A stretch of DNA of 21,786 nucleotides from the IMG/VR virus record IMGVR_UViG_3300007352_000437, positions 1 to 21,786 of that record. One strand, given 5' to 3'. Positions 9,037-16,215 of this stretch are shown one piece after another. Source of the stretch: a virus. Each line of letters opens with the position of its first letter. The stretch's first letter is position 1. The notes under the pieces are model-generated. The model did not search any database, had not been told where the DNA came from, and saw only the letters and a list, made by a program, of their open reading frames with translations. A program made the position numbers and the translations under genes.

Positions 9037-10673
9037 CAGTCCAACCTCACGGCGCAGAAGTCGTCACGGTCGTTGCGGAACACGTTGGGGATGACGATCC
9101 AGTCGACCGTGCCCTGCCGGATCAGGGTCTCGGCCGTCAGGCCCTGGCCGGTGACCAGGGCGATGCCGGGCAACTGGCCGGGCGTGTTGGTGCCGCCCCC
9201 GACGTCGCCCAGCATGAGCATCACCGGCCACAGGTCGTAGGTGGCGCCGGTCCCCGGGTCCAGGAGCGACAGGCCGCAGCGCGTCGGCCAGATGATGTGG
9301 TGGTAGGTGTTGGGCGTGGACCCGATTGAGTCGAGGTACGACCCCTCCAGGGCCTTCCAGCCGCCGTCGAGATTGCGAACACGAAGTTGGGTATCCCAGG
9401 GGTCGCGCTCGCCGGAGCCGACCGGGGCATTGCCCGTGTCGGCATGCGTCGGGATGCGGTGGCGATTGTCCGCCAGGGACCAACGGTAGTCCGTGTCGGC
9501 CCACTGCGAGAACTCGCCGTGGGACATCGAGCCGCCCAGGAACAGCGGGTAGGGCCACTGGTTAGGGGAGTAGTAGGGCTCCAGCAGCCCGAAGGCCGCG
9601 ATCTCGTACTGGTTCGAGATCTTGGCGACCACGACGGCGCGGCGCCCGTCGCAGACGAACCAGTATGGGATCGCGGCGTTCCAGAGCGGCAGGTAGAGGT
9701 TCCCCTGGAATCCCGCCTGCTGGTAGAACCGGGACCCTGAGAGCCACCCGTCCATGCCGGCGATCTCCCAGTTGTAGTAGTCGGCGTCCTGGCGCTCGAA
9801 ACCGTGGATGCCGACGAAGATCTCGGAGGCGCCGTCGTTGCCCGGGGCCATCCAGGCGTACTCGTGGAAGCACGCATCGACGCCATCAAGCTGCCGGAAC
9901 ATGCGCAGGGTGCCCATGTGACACTGGCTGTAGCGCAGCCCGGTGATGTGCCACCGGTAGCGGGTCGCCGACACCGGCGCGGCGATGGTGAAAGTCTGAG
10001 GGATGCCGTCGAAGAAGTTGATCCCCACCCGGGTGTCGAGCGTTACCCAGGCAGAGCCATTCCAGTACTGCATCTGCCAGTCGTCGGGCGCCTGACCGGT
10101 CGTCTCGAACAGAGTCAACTCGTAGGCGGCGATCGTCACGGGCTCGAAGAACGTGATCTCCACTTCCTGCGGGAGCGTGACCGTTGAGTAGATGTTCCAC
10201 GAGCGGTTGGCCAGGCCACCGATGTTGAACGGCCAGATGTCGAGCTTCCCGTCCACCAGGTTCTGGACGGCGTACGTGCCCTCGTTGACCTGGGTCGATA
10301 CGAGCCGGCAGCCGCGGGAGCGGCGCAAGGTCGTCCACTTGGGAGCGGTCGACAGGGTGAACTGGTCACCGGCCACAAATGGCGTCCCGCCAGCGGAGAT
10401 CAGGAACTCCAGCGCCCCGTGGGTGAACGGCGTGCCGACGGTCGCGGGACCGATCGAGCCCGTGACGGCGCCGACCACATCGAAGGACGTGGGGGAGACG
10501 GCCGTGATGGTGAAGGTCTCAGCGACCGAGGCGGTGCCACCGGAATACGCCGTCAGGCGGCCGTCACCGGTCCCCGTGTAGGCGAGCCCGAAGGCCGATC
10601 CCTTGGCGGTCAGGAACGCGTGCAGCCGCTCGGCCAGGTCGTTGTAGTCAGTCGCGGTTCCGGTGGTGAACAT
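9036..10673 (-). CDS. Phage tail protein with discoidin-like (F5/8 type C) domain
   Basis: A 545-residue protein encoded right after the tape measure gene (3-bp gap). The N-terminal 25 residues form a helix (D-Y-N-D-L-A-E-R-L-H-A-F-L-T-A-K-G) typical of tail structural proteins, followed by a strand-rich region to about residue 110. Residues 135-248 have the pattern of a galactose-binding/discoidin jelly roll: V-Q-N-L-V-D-G-K, then a long strand region, W-Q-M-Q-Y-W-N-G-S-A-W-V-T-L-D-T-R, and R-Y-R-W-H-I-T-G-L. Such domains bind sugars, so cell-surface glycan recognition is possible. The remainder is aromatic-rich with P-Y-W-F-V-C-D-G-R-R-A-V-V-V-A-K and Y-P-L-F-L-G-G-S, resembling structural proteins of other siphophages. 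The domain call is by pattern only. Confidence 0.68.
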   Translation of the reverse strand: MFTTGTATDYNDLAERLHAFLTAKGSAFGLAYTGTGDGRLTAYSGGTASVAETFTITAVSPTSFDVVGAVTGSIGPATVGTPFTHGALEFLISAGGTPFVAGDQFTLSTAPKWTTLRRSRGCRLVSTQVNEGTYAVQNLVDGKLDIWPFNIGGLANRSWNIYSTVTLPQEVEITFFEPVTIAAYELTLFETTGQAPDDWQMQYWNGSAWVTLDTRVGINFFDGIPQTFTIAAPVSATRYRWHITGLRYSQCHMGTLRMFRQLDGVDACFHEYAWMAPGNDGASEIFVGIHGFERQDADYYNWEIAGMDGWLSGSRFYQQAGFQGNLYLPLWNAAIPYWFVCDGRRAVVVAKISNQYEIAAFGLLEPYYSPNQWPYPLFLGGSMSHGEFSQWADTDYRWSLADNRHRIPTHADTGNAPVGSGERDPWDTQLRVRNLDGGWKALEGSYLDSIGSTPNTYHHIIWPTRCGLSLLDPGTGATYDLWPVMLMLGDVGGGTNTPGQLPGIALVTGQGLTAETLIRQGTVDWIVIPNVFRNDRDDFCAVRLD

Positions 10674-10676
10674 GGC

Positions 10677-13235
10677 TTACGTCCCCAGGGCCGAGCGGAT
10701 CGCGCGGCGGTTCTTGGCCATGGCTTTCACAAGGATGCGCTGGCCGGCGGGGCTTTCGAGGTGGCGCAGGATGAGTCCTTCCTCGAGGCCGATCAGCATC
10801 TGGCCGTCCTTGGCTGCCTGCGGGTCCGCGGCAGCGGGGGCGTCGACCAAGCCGCCCTCGGCGAACCTGGGCACCGGCGCTTCGATCAGTACCGGGGTTT
10901 GGACCAGCGCCTGAGCGCCGCGGCGGTTCAGCTCGTCGAGGTGGCGCAGGACGCCCGGCTCGCGGACCACCGCGGCCCGGACGAGGTACTCGCCGCGGGA
11001 GAACCAGGCGAGGTTCGAGTCCGAAGTGCCGGTACCGATCCCGCCCAGGACGCCGCCCGTGGCCTTCTTGTCGGCGCCACCGACCTGGCCGCCACTGCCG
11101 AACACGCCGGCGATCTTCTTGATGATGGCCGTGGCCAGAAGCTGGGCGGCCATGCGCTTGAGATCAGCGATGATCGACAGGGCCAGGCCCCGAAACGCCT
11201 CACCCAGGGACTTGGAGCCGGTGATACCGGTGTCGAAGAACTCGGTTAGGGCGTCCCTGCCGCTATCGAGGGCCGTCTTGCCGAAGTCCGCGAACGAGAC
11301 GCGCGCGCTCTCGACCGCGTACCCGAGGTCGCGCACGGCCGCGGTGAAGGCCTGTGCCTGAGCAATGCGCTCGGGGTCGCCGGTGGCCCAGGCCGCCTGC
11401 TCCAGGGCGGTGGCGAGGGGTTGAAGAGCGACCAGCCGCTCGGCCTCGATGGCCAGGATCTGCTGCTCGCCCTCGACCTGGGAGAGCAGGCCAGCAGAGA
11501 CGCGGGCCTCGATCTCGGAGTGCGTGGCGTCCAGGTCGGCCAGAGCGGCCTCCGCCTGGCGCTTCGTCTCGTCGAAGTTGGCGCCCGATTCCATCGACCG
11601 GCGCATCCGGGCGAGCGTCGCCTCGCGCTCGGCGTCGGAAGCGCCCTGCTTCTTCAGCAGCAGATCGGCCCGGCGGATCTCCTCGTCGATCCCCAGGAGC
11701 GCGGCCTCGTGGCGGCGTCCCTGGGCTTCGAGCAGGGTCTTCTCCAGAGCGAGGCGCTCCTCGGCGAGCTTCTGGACCGCCTCGCGCTCTTCGGCCAGGA
11801 GGGCGGCCGTCTGGTCTTCGTATTCGAGGCGGGCCTTGGCCAGTTCGGCGTCGAGCTTTCCCTGCTCGTCGCTGCGGCGGCCGGGGTCGGGCTCGCTATC
11901 CAGCAGCTTGCGTTTCGATTCGAGGACCTCGATCTCCTTCGCATGCTCCTCTTCGGCGATCCGGCGGCGCTCGGCGTAGTAGGCTTGGACGTCCCTGAGC
12001 CCGTCCTCGAATGCCCGCTTCTCGGCCGCGGCGCGCAGGCTGGCTGCCGCGCGAACGAGCGCCAGTTCGCGATCCAGCGTCGCCTGCAACGCCTGGACCC
12101 GCCGGGCTTCAAGCACGGCCGGATCCTCGGTGACATCGCCCTGGGGGGCCTGCGGCCTGGCTGCCGGCTCTGGCGGCTTGGACACTGTCAACTCGAAGCG
12201 GGCCTTGAGACGGTCCTCGAGATCGCGGCGTCCCGCGCTGATCGCTTCGTCCGCGTTCGCAAGGAACGCCTTGGCCTCATCGAGATTGCCATGCAAAAGC
12301 GCCCACGTCGCCCGCACGCCGGCATCGATTCGCATCATGATCATCGCCAGGGCGCTGCCCACGATGTCAAAGGCGGACGACACCACCGCGACGATGAACT
12401 TCACCACCAGGCCAATGCCCTGCCCGAACCGCTCCCAGGCTGCGGTGGTCTGCTTGAGGTCGCCGCTCATGATCTGCAGGGCTTGGGACAACTGGGGGAC
12501 CAGACCAGCGGCGAGCCGTGCGCCGAGGCCTTCGCTCTGAGCCTTCAGCAGCTCGAAATCGTCGTTCATCCGCGCGGCGGACTGAGCCAGGCGGTCGTCG
12601 ATCAGGACACCAAGCTCACGGGCGCGCTCGATGACCGCACCGAGCCCTTCGTCGGCCAGCGCGGTCATCGTGGGGATGAGGTTCGCGCCGGACCGACCGA
12701 AGACGTCCATGGCGGTCTTGGTCTTCTGGATCGGCGAGAGCAGCGCGGCGATCCGTTGGGCGAACAACTCGAAGATCTGGACCGCGTCCTTGCCCTTGAA
12801 GTCGGCCAAGGTGAGACCAAGCTCACGCAGCGTGGCAGTGGCCTTGGGGTTTCCGGCCGCCGCCTCGCCGATGAACTTGTTCTGCTTGGCCAGGGCCGCA
12901 CCCATCTCTTCCAGGCTCGAAGCGGAGGTGCGGGCGAGCATACTCAGGGCCGACAGGTTCTCGGTCGAGGCGCCGACCTTCTGGCCGAGCTCGTCAATCT
13001 GGTCGGCCGCATTCACCGACGAGCGGATCCACTGCTGGAACTGGCCGACGCCCAGCGCCACTCCGAGACCACTGAGAAGCGCCGAGGTGGAGCCCAGGAC
13101 CCGGTTCAGCCCCAGGAAGCCGTGCGATTGCTTGGCCGAGGCCTTCTCCGCCTCAGCCTGGACCTTCTTGAGGGCGGCCACAACCTCGGCGACGCCTTCG
13201 GCCGATAGCCGGACCCTGACATCAGGCGTGGCCAT
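10677..13235 (-). CDS. Phage tail tape measure protein
   Basis: An 852-residue protein that would set tail length and occupy the tail tube. The N-terminal region (residues 1-130) is helical, with V-A-A-L-K-K-V-Q-A-E-A-E-K. A-M-D-V-F-G-R-S-G-A-N-L-I-P at 175-188 is a motif recurrent in tape measure proteins. A hydrophobic stretch at 273-301 may be the membrane-active segment. Residues of about 370-570 are charged heptad-rich coiled coil. The C-terminal part resembles lambda gpH (F-G-K-T-A-L-D-S-G-R-D-A-L-T-E-F-F-D-T-G, then S-L-G-E-A-F-R-G-L-A) and is followed by Gly-rich sequence and F-A-E-G-G-L-V-D. The start has an AGGAAGG site and overlaps the end of the frameshifted chaperone frame by 14 bp. 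At about 1.5 Angstrom per helical residue the protein predicts a tail of roughly 120-130 nm. Confidence 0.92.
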   Translation of the reverse strand: MATPDVRVRLSAEGVAEVVAALKKVQAEAEKASAKQSHGFLGLNRVLGSTSALLSGLGVALGVGQFQQWIRSSVNAADQIDELGQKVGASTENLSALSMLARTSASSLEEMGAALAKQNKFIGEAAAGNPKATATLRELGLTLADFKGKDAVQIFELFAQRIAALLSPIQKTKTAMDVFGRSGANLIPTMTALADEGLGAVIERARELGVLIDDRLAQSAARMNDDFELLKAQSEGLGARLAAGLVPQLSQALQIMSGDLKQTTAAWERFGQGIGLVVKFIVAVVSSAFDIVGSALAMIMMRIDAGVRATWALLHGNLDEAKAFLANADEAISAGRRDLEDRLKARFELTVSKPPEPAARPQAPQGDVTEDPAVLEARRVQALQATLDRELALVRAAASLRAAAEKRAFEDGLRDVQAYYAERRRIAEEEHAKEIEVLESKRKLLDSEPDPGRRSDEQGKLDAELAKARLEYEDQTAALLAEEREAVQKLAEERLALEKTLLEAQGRRHEAALLGIDEEIRRADLLLKKQGASDAEREATLARMRRSMESGANFDETKRQAEAALADLDATHSEIEARVSAGLLSQVEGEQQILAIEAERLVALQPLATALEQAAWATGDPERIAQAQAFTAAVRDLGYAVESARVSFADFGKTALDSGRDALTEFFDTGITGSKSLGEAFRGLALSIIADLKRMAAQLLATAIIKKIAGVFGSGGQVGGADKKATGGVLGGIGTGTSDSNLAWFSRGEYLVRAAVVREPGVLRHLDELNRRGAQALVQTPVLIEAPVPRFAEGGLVDAPAAADPQAAKDGQMLIGLEEGLILRHLESPAGQRILVKAMAKNRRAIRSALGT

Positions 13236-13566
13236 CGCTGGACCTTCCTCTGAGGATCTCGGGCACGATCGGCGGCCGCGGCCGCGAACCCTTGGCGCTG
13301 TGCGGAGCCAGGACGCACCAGCACAGGTACCTGTGGCGGAAGTCCTCCAACGCCTGCTCTCTCATCAGCCGGCGGTAGGAGGCGAGGGCGACTCGAAGCG
13401 GCCAGCGCTTGATCCGCTCGGCCCGGTCGTGGTCGCCTGCGGCGAGTTCCCGAACGAGATCGGTCCAGAGTCCGTACCGGCCGGGGACACCTGGTTGGGC
13501 GTGGGAATCGGGATCGCCTCGGCGAAGGACATCGGCGAAGTCCACAAAGAGACGATCCCGCTCTCG
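13222..13566 (-). CDS. Tail assembly chaperone, frameshift extension (gpT-like)
   Basis: This frame is reached from the chaperone gene by a -1 slip at T TTT TTC (13566-13572). The first codon after the slip is CGA at 13566-13564 and the frame stays open for 114 residues to a TGA at 13222-13224. The joined product would be 237 aa (123 from the zero frame plus 114), close to lambda gpGT. An independent GTG start at 13545 is possible but has no ribosome site. The extension is basic and helical (D-R-A-E-R-I-K-R-W-P-L-R-V-A-L-A-S-Y-R-R-L-M-R-E-Q-A-L-E-D-F), consistent with a region that contacts the tape measure or tube protein during assembly. It overlaps the tape measure start. Confidence 0.75.
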   Translation of the reverse strand, partial: RERDRLFVDFADVLRRGDPDSHAQPGVPGRYGLWTDLVRELAAGDHDRAERIKRWPLRVALASYRRLMREQALEDFRHRYLCWCVLAPHSAKGSRPRPPIVPEILRGRSSDGHA

Positions 13567-13934
13567 AAAAAAGAGACCAGCAGCGACAGGACCAGGCTGC
13601 GCACCTCCGCCTTGTCCTTGGGGTCACGCAACTGGCCGAGGAACCGGGCGGTCTCTTGGCCGACTTCCGGGGTCCAGACCTCCCCGGGGTTCCGGTCCTG
13701 GGGAGCGAGCTCCTCCGGGACCAGGAGGCACCCGAGGAGGTCCAGGATCACGCCGCTTTCGATCGTGACCTCGAGCAGCCGCCGGGCAAAGGCCTCGGGG
13801 CGTTCACCGGGCTGCATGACCACCTCGTCGATCCGGGCTCGCCCCACCAGGGCCAGGAACCGGAAGTCCTGCTCCACGGTCGATTCGCGAAGCGGCAGGA
13901 ACGTGCGCCCGCCGAGGATGTGCTTTTCGGCCAT
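13365..13934 (-). CDS. Tail assembly chaperone (gpG-like)
   Basis: A 189-residue protein encoded between the tail tube and tape measure genes, the standard place for gpG-type chaperones that guide tape measure and tube assembly. The start at 13934 overlaps the tail tube stop (TGATG); the open frame up to 14084 is a shadow in the tail tube gene. The N-terminus reads M-A-E-K-H-I-L-G-G-R-T-F-L-P-L-R-E-S-T-V-E-Q-D-F. The body is helical (P-E-A-F-A-R-R-L-L-E-V-T-I-E-S-G) and acidic. Residues 124-189 after the slip codon are Pro/Ser/Thr-rich and look like a low-complexity tail. A minority of ribosomes should shift to the -1 frame to make the long form. Sequence similarity to characterised chaperones is not obvious; the call rests on position, size and the frameshift signal. 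Confidence 0.78.
   Translation of the reverse strand: MAEKHILGGRTFLPLRESTVEQDFRFLALVGRARIDEVVMQPGERPEAFARRLLEVTIESGVILDLLGCLLVPEELAPQDRNPGEVWTPEVGQETARFLGQLRDPKDKAEVRSLVLSLLVSFFESGIVSLWTSPMSFAEAIPIPTPNQVSPAGTDSGPISFGNSPQATTTGPSGSSAGRFESPSPPTAG
13509..13572 (-). promoter_or_regulatory. Programmed -1 ribosomal frameshift site
   Basis: The heptamer T TTT TTC lies at 13572-13566 in the correct phase of the chaperone frame (TCT TTT TTC, codons 121-123). After a 5-base spacer (GAGAG), CGGGATCG at 13560-13553 pairs perfectly with CGATCCCG at 13516-13509, an 8-bp stem enclosing 36 bases. A smaller hairpin with a GGAC/GTCC stem can form inside the loop. Slippery heptamer, short spacer and downstream stem are the standard parts of a -1 signal, and the position between tail tube and tape measure genes is where such sites occur in siphophages. 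Confidence 0.78.
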
Positions 13935-14701
13935 CACGCGATCCTGATCAGCCGGTAGTGCGGCTCGTTCGGGTGGTTCGCGGCGTCGGACTCGATGTCC
14001 CCGGCCATGGTGAAGCTGGCGTACTCGTCCGAGATAAAGCCGATGGCTCCGTCCGCGCGCAGCGAAGCCCGCCAGATCTCGCACTCGTACTTGGGGCCGC
14101 GGGCCGGGTCGCCGATGAACCGCAGGTACCCCTTGACCGAGGTTTGGTTCATCCCACGCACAGTCGGCAGCGCGATTGTCCCGTAGGTGAAGTCCACCTC
14201 GATGTCCGAGCCGTCGGTGATGTCGCCGCCTTCGACGATGTAGACGCGGCCCGTGACGGCATCGACCTTGTAGTCGTCGTCCACCACGTAGGTGGGCGTG
14301 CCGCTGGGCCCGCTCACCGACACCAGGCTCACCTGGCGCTTCGACAGCGGGTAGTATCGGCCCTGCAGCACGTCGGCGATGGCCTCGTTCGTAACCGTGG
14401 CGCCCGTCTGCGACAGCGTTGCCGTGTCGCCGAACAGGGCCATGGCGAGGTTCTCCTTGGAGAACTCATCGCCGACGATGCGGATCGCGAGCGTCGTGCG
14501 CAGCACGTCCGAGGCGATCAGGTCGGCCGACCGGTCGGCGCTCGAATACTTCTTGATGTCCTCGCTCGTGGGCGTGATCTCGAACGTGGGGCAGTTGCCC
14601 AGGAACAGCTCGCCGGTGCGCACACCGCTCGCGTTGAACCGGTCGAAGTAGATCTTGCCCCTGCCGAGCAGGATGTTGTTGCCGTTGACGACCTCGGACA
14701 T
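13934..14701 (-). CDS. Major tail tube protein
   Basis: A 255-residue protein predicted to polymerise into the tail tube. The N-terminus N-N-I-L-L-G-R-G-K-I-Y-F-D-R-F-N matches the tail tube pattern in which a G-R-G-x-x-Y-F-D strand opens the fold. E-I-T-P-T-S-E-D-I-K-K-Y-S-S follows, and the C-terminal half is strand-rich, with G-Y-L-R-F-I-G-D-P and Y-E-C-E-I-W-R-A-S. The start has GGAGG 6-7 bases upstream and lies 13 bp after the tail terminator gene. The strong site fits a protein needed in many copies. It sits next to the chaperone gene as in lambda (V then G/T). The second half has a possible insertion domain (S-G-P-S-G-T-P-T-Y-V-V-D-D-D-Y) like those of extended tube proteins. Confidence 0.82.
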   Translation of the reverse strand: MSEVVNGNNILLGRGKIYFDRFNASGVRTGELFLGNCPTFEITPTSEDIKKYSSADRSADLIASDVLRTTLAIRIVGDEFSKENLAMALFGDTATLSQTGATVTNEAIADVLQGRYYPLSKRQVSLVSVSGPSGTPTYVVDDDYKVDAVTGRVYIVEGGDITDGSDIEVDFTYGTIALPTVRGMNQTSVKGYLRFIGDPARGPKYECEIWRASLRADGAIGFISDEYASFTMAGDIESDAANHPNEPHYRLIRIA

Positions 14702-14714
14702 GGCTTCCTCCGTC

Positions 14715-15185
14715 TTAGGTCAACGTCTCCGCGCTATCGCTGCGAGACTGGTACTCGATCCGAAACGTCTGCGTGGCGCGGCAGATCGACGTCTCTGCCT
14801 GCTCGTACTCGAACTTGGTGCCGATCTCGTCAGCGGGTTCGTTCGCGAGGCCTCCGAAGGTGCCGGCTGCCGCCAATGCGGTCGTGGCCCAGGCCAGGAT
14901 CGGATCGGCCGCCTTGTCGGGCTCCTCGCCGGCGCCAGCTCTGGTCAAGACCTCGATACTCAGCAGCAGCGATCTCCTGACAACGGGCCCGCGGCTGGCC
15001 ATGCCGGCCTTGGCGTCCCGCATCGGCTCGACCGTCTCGCTGCCCTGGTAGACCGTGAGCGCGGGTAGCTGGTCCGCGCTGGGGGAGTCCAGGCGCGTCC
15101 GCACCGGAGCGGGAACGCCAGGGGGCGCGCCTGCGGCCAGCGCCAGGACGGCGGCCGAGACGATTTGCTCCCGGATCGTGCTCAT
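14715..15185 (-). CDS. Putative tail terminator protein (gpU-like)
   Basis: A 156-residue protein in the position of lambda gpU, just upstream of the tail tube gene, where it would cap the tube and join it to the neck. It opens with a helix (S-T-I-R-E-Q-I-V-S-A-A-V-L-A-L-A-A-G), followed by L-P-A-L-T-V-Y-Q-G-S-E and a strand-turn-strand pattern (L-L-L-S-I-E-V-L-T-R-A-G). It then has a helix (D-P-I-L-A-W-A-T-T-A-L) and a final strand pair, as in minor tail protein U-like folds. The start overlaps the previous stop (ATGA). Identification is by order, size and predicted fold; sequence identity to known members cannot be judged here. Confidence 0.66.
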   Translation of the reverse strand: MSTIREQIVSAAVLALAAGAPPGVPAPVRTRLDSPSADQLPALTVYQGSETVEPMRDAKAGMASRGPVVRRSLLLSIEVLTRAGAGEEPDKAADPILAWATTALAAAGTFGGLANEPADEIGTKFEYEQAETSICRATQTFRIEYQSRSDSAETLT

Positions 15186-15487
15186 GGCGTCCTCAGTAGG
15201 GCGCGGACCATGGCCCCGTCGCCGTAGGGCAGGACCTTCAGCACCACGTAGGCGGTCCCGCCGACCGTGATCGCGGCTCCCGACTGCAGTCCGGGCAGCG
15301 CCCCGCTCTGGACGTGGACCATCTCTTCGGCGGCGACGACGCCAGGCATCTGGTCGCCGAGCAACTCGACAGCCTCCCGGTCGAGCAGGCCGGTCACCGT
15401 GGTGCCGCCGAGCGTGACCTGGACGCCGCCGCCGGCAGCGGCCAGGTCAACCAGGATCGCGGTGATGTCGGACTCGCCGAGGTACAT
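15182..15487 (-). CDS. Putative head-tail joining protein (gpFII-like)
   Basis: A 101-residue beta-rich protein with the layout of the FII/Phage_attach family: a short helix with Y-L-G-E-S-D-I-T-A-I-L, then paired strands including Q-V-T-L-G-G-T-T-V-T-G-L and a final A-I-T-V-G-G-T-A-Y-V-V-L-K-V-L-P-Y-G-D-G. In lambda this protein attaches the tail to the filled head. The start at 15487 lies 3 bp after the preceding gene; the stop overlaps the tail terminator start. The order capsid, small proteins, FII, U, V is retained from lambda. Confidence 0.66.
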   Translation of the reverse strand: MYLGESDITAILVDLAAAGGGVQVTLGGTTVTGLLDREAVELLGDQMPGVVAAEEMVHVQSGALPGLQSGAAITVGGTAYVVLKVLPYGDGAMVRALLRTP

Positions 15488-15490
15488 CGA

Positions 15491-15880
15491 TCAGGCCGCC
15501 TTCTTGATCCCGACGAACTCCACCCCGAAGTCGAACGACGGCGTGGTGCCGGCGATCGTGCCCAGCACCCGCACGTAGCGCTTGAGATCCGAGACGTTGA
15601 CCTTCATGACCTTGACGCCGGCCGTCCCGGCCACGTCGGTGACCTGGGAGAACGCGCCGCTGGTCACATCGCTGAACGTGGAGTTGTCGTCCGAGTGCTG
15701 GAGCTTGACGTCGAGAGTGGGGCTCGTGCCGGTGCCGGCCGAGGTGTTCAGCAGCACCAGGGCCACGCCCTCGTACTCGAGCACGTCGATCGCCGTGCCG
15801 GTCAGGGTCGAAGTGCGACGGGCTGCCGTGGCCAGCGCCGCGCCCACGGTCTGGGCCAGGGCGTTGAGCAGGTGAGTCAT
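15491..15880 (-). CDS. Small virion structural protein, possible capsid decoration
   Basis: A 129-residue Thr/Ser/Val-rich protein with a strong GGGAGG ribosome site. After a helix at residues 4-20 it shows alternating hydrophobic strands (A-L-V-L-L-N-T-S-A-G, then L-D-V-K-L-Q-H-S-D-D-N-S-T-F) and ends K-R-Y-V-R-V-L-G-T-I-A-G-T-T-P-S-F-D-F-G-V. This pattern, Q-x-S-D-D followed by R-Y-V-R-V, recurs in small proteins encoded beside capsid genes in many siphophages; some are decoration proteins. The high-quality ribosome site fits an abundant virion protein. A cement or decoration role is inferred, not shown. Confidence 0.6.
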   Translation of the reverse strand: MTHLLNALAQTVGAALATAARRTSTLTGTAIDVLEYEGVALVLLNTSAGTGTSPTLDVKLQHSDDNSTFSDVTSGAFSQVTDVAGTAGVKVMKVNVSDLKRYVRVLGTIAGTTPSFDFGVEFVGIKKAA

Positions 15881-15886
15881 TCTGTT

Positions 15887-16192
15887 CTACCTCCCGCCGG
15901 CGCGCGGCCGGCTCTTGCGCCCCTCGGGCGTGGGCGTTGTAGGGTCCCGGTCCTCGACGGCCGGGTCTGCGTGGCTGACTTCGGCGGGCCCGGAGGCAGC
16001 GGGAGCCTCCGGACCCGCCTCGGGCACGGACGGGATGGCGCGGGCGTAGCCCATCCGGACCTTCTTGCGCGCTTCGGCGATCGACAGGTCCCTCGGTGCC
16101 ACCAGGACTTGGCCGGGGAAGACGTCGTTGCCTTCGCCACCCAGGCAGTGTCCGGTGGTGACCTCGATGGTGAGCGTGCCTTGCTCCGTCAT
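15887..16192 (-). CDS. Small protein beside the capsid gene
   Basis: A 101-residue protein beginning M-T-E-Q-G-T-L-T-I-E-V and including H-C-L-G-G-E-G-N-D-V-F-P-G-Q-V-L. Its second part is Pro/Ala/Glu-rich and ends in a basic K-S-R-P-R-A-G-G-R tail. Similar short proteins with a V-x-x-G-D-V-x-x-L and I-x-x-G-Y-A pattern (here K-V-R-M-G-Y-A-R-A-I) commonly follow phage capsid genes; they may correspond to a gpFI-like or head completion factor. The start at 16192 is chosen because the frame upstream, although open to 17125, is antiphase to the capsid gene and looks like a shadow. The ribosome site is weak (GGACGGAG). The gap to the capsid stop is 23 bp. Confidence 0.55.
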   Translation of the reverse strand: MTEQGTLTIEVTTGHCLGGEGNDVFPGQVLVAPRDLSIAEARKKVRMGYARAIPSVPEAGPEAPAASGPAEVSHADPAVEDRDPTTPTPEGRKSRPRAGGR

Positions 16193-16215
16193 GCGCTCCG
16201 TCCCTTCGTGCCCAG

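Noticed and set aside
11421-13208. Long plus-strand open frame (595 codons) opposite the tape measure gene
   Set aside because: It is antisense to a well-supported tape measure protein, rich in Gly/Leu/Arg/Asp as expected of the complement of a coiled-coil gene, with no recognisable domain.
13222-13545. Separate 107-residue gene starting at GTG 13545
   Set aside because: There is no ribosome site, and the frame is joined to the chaperone gene by an in-phase slippery heptamer with a downstream stem, so a frameshift product is the better reading.
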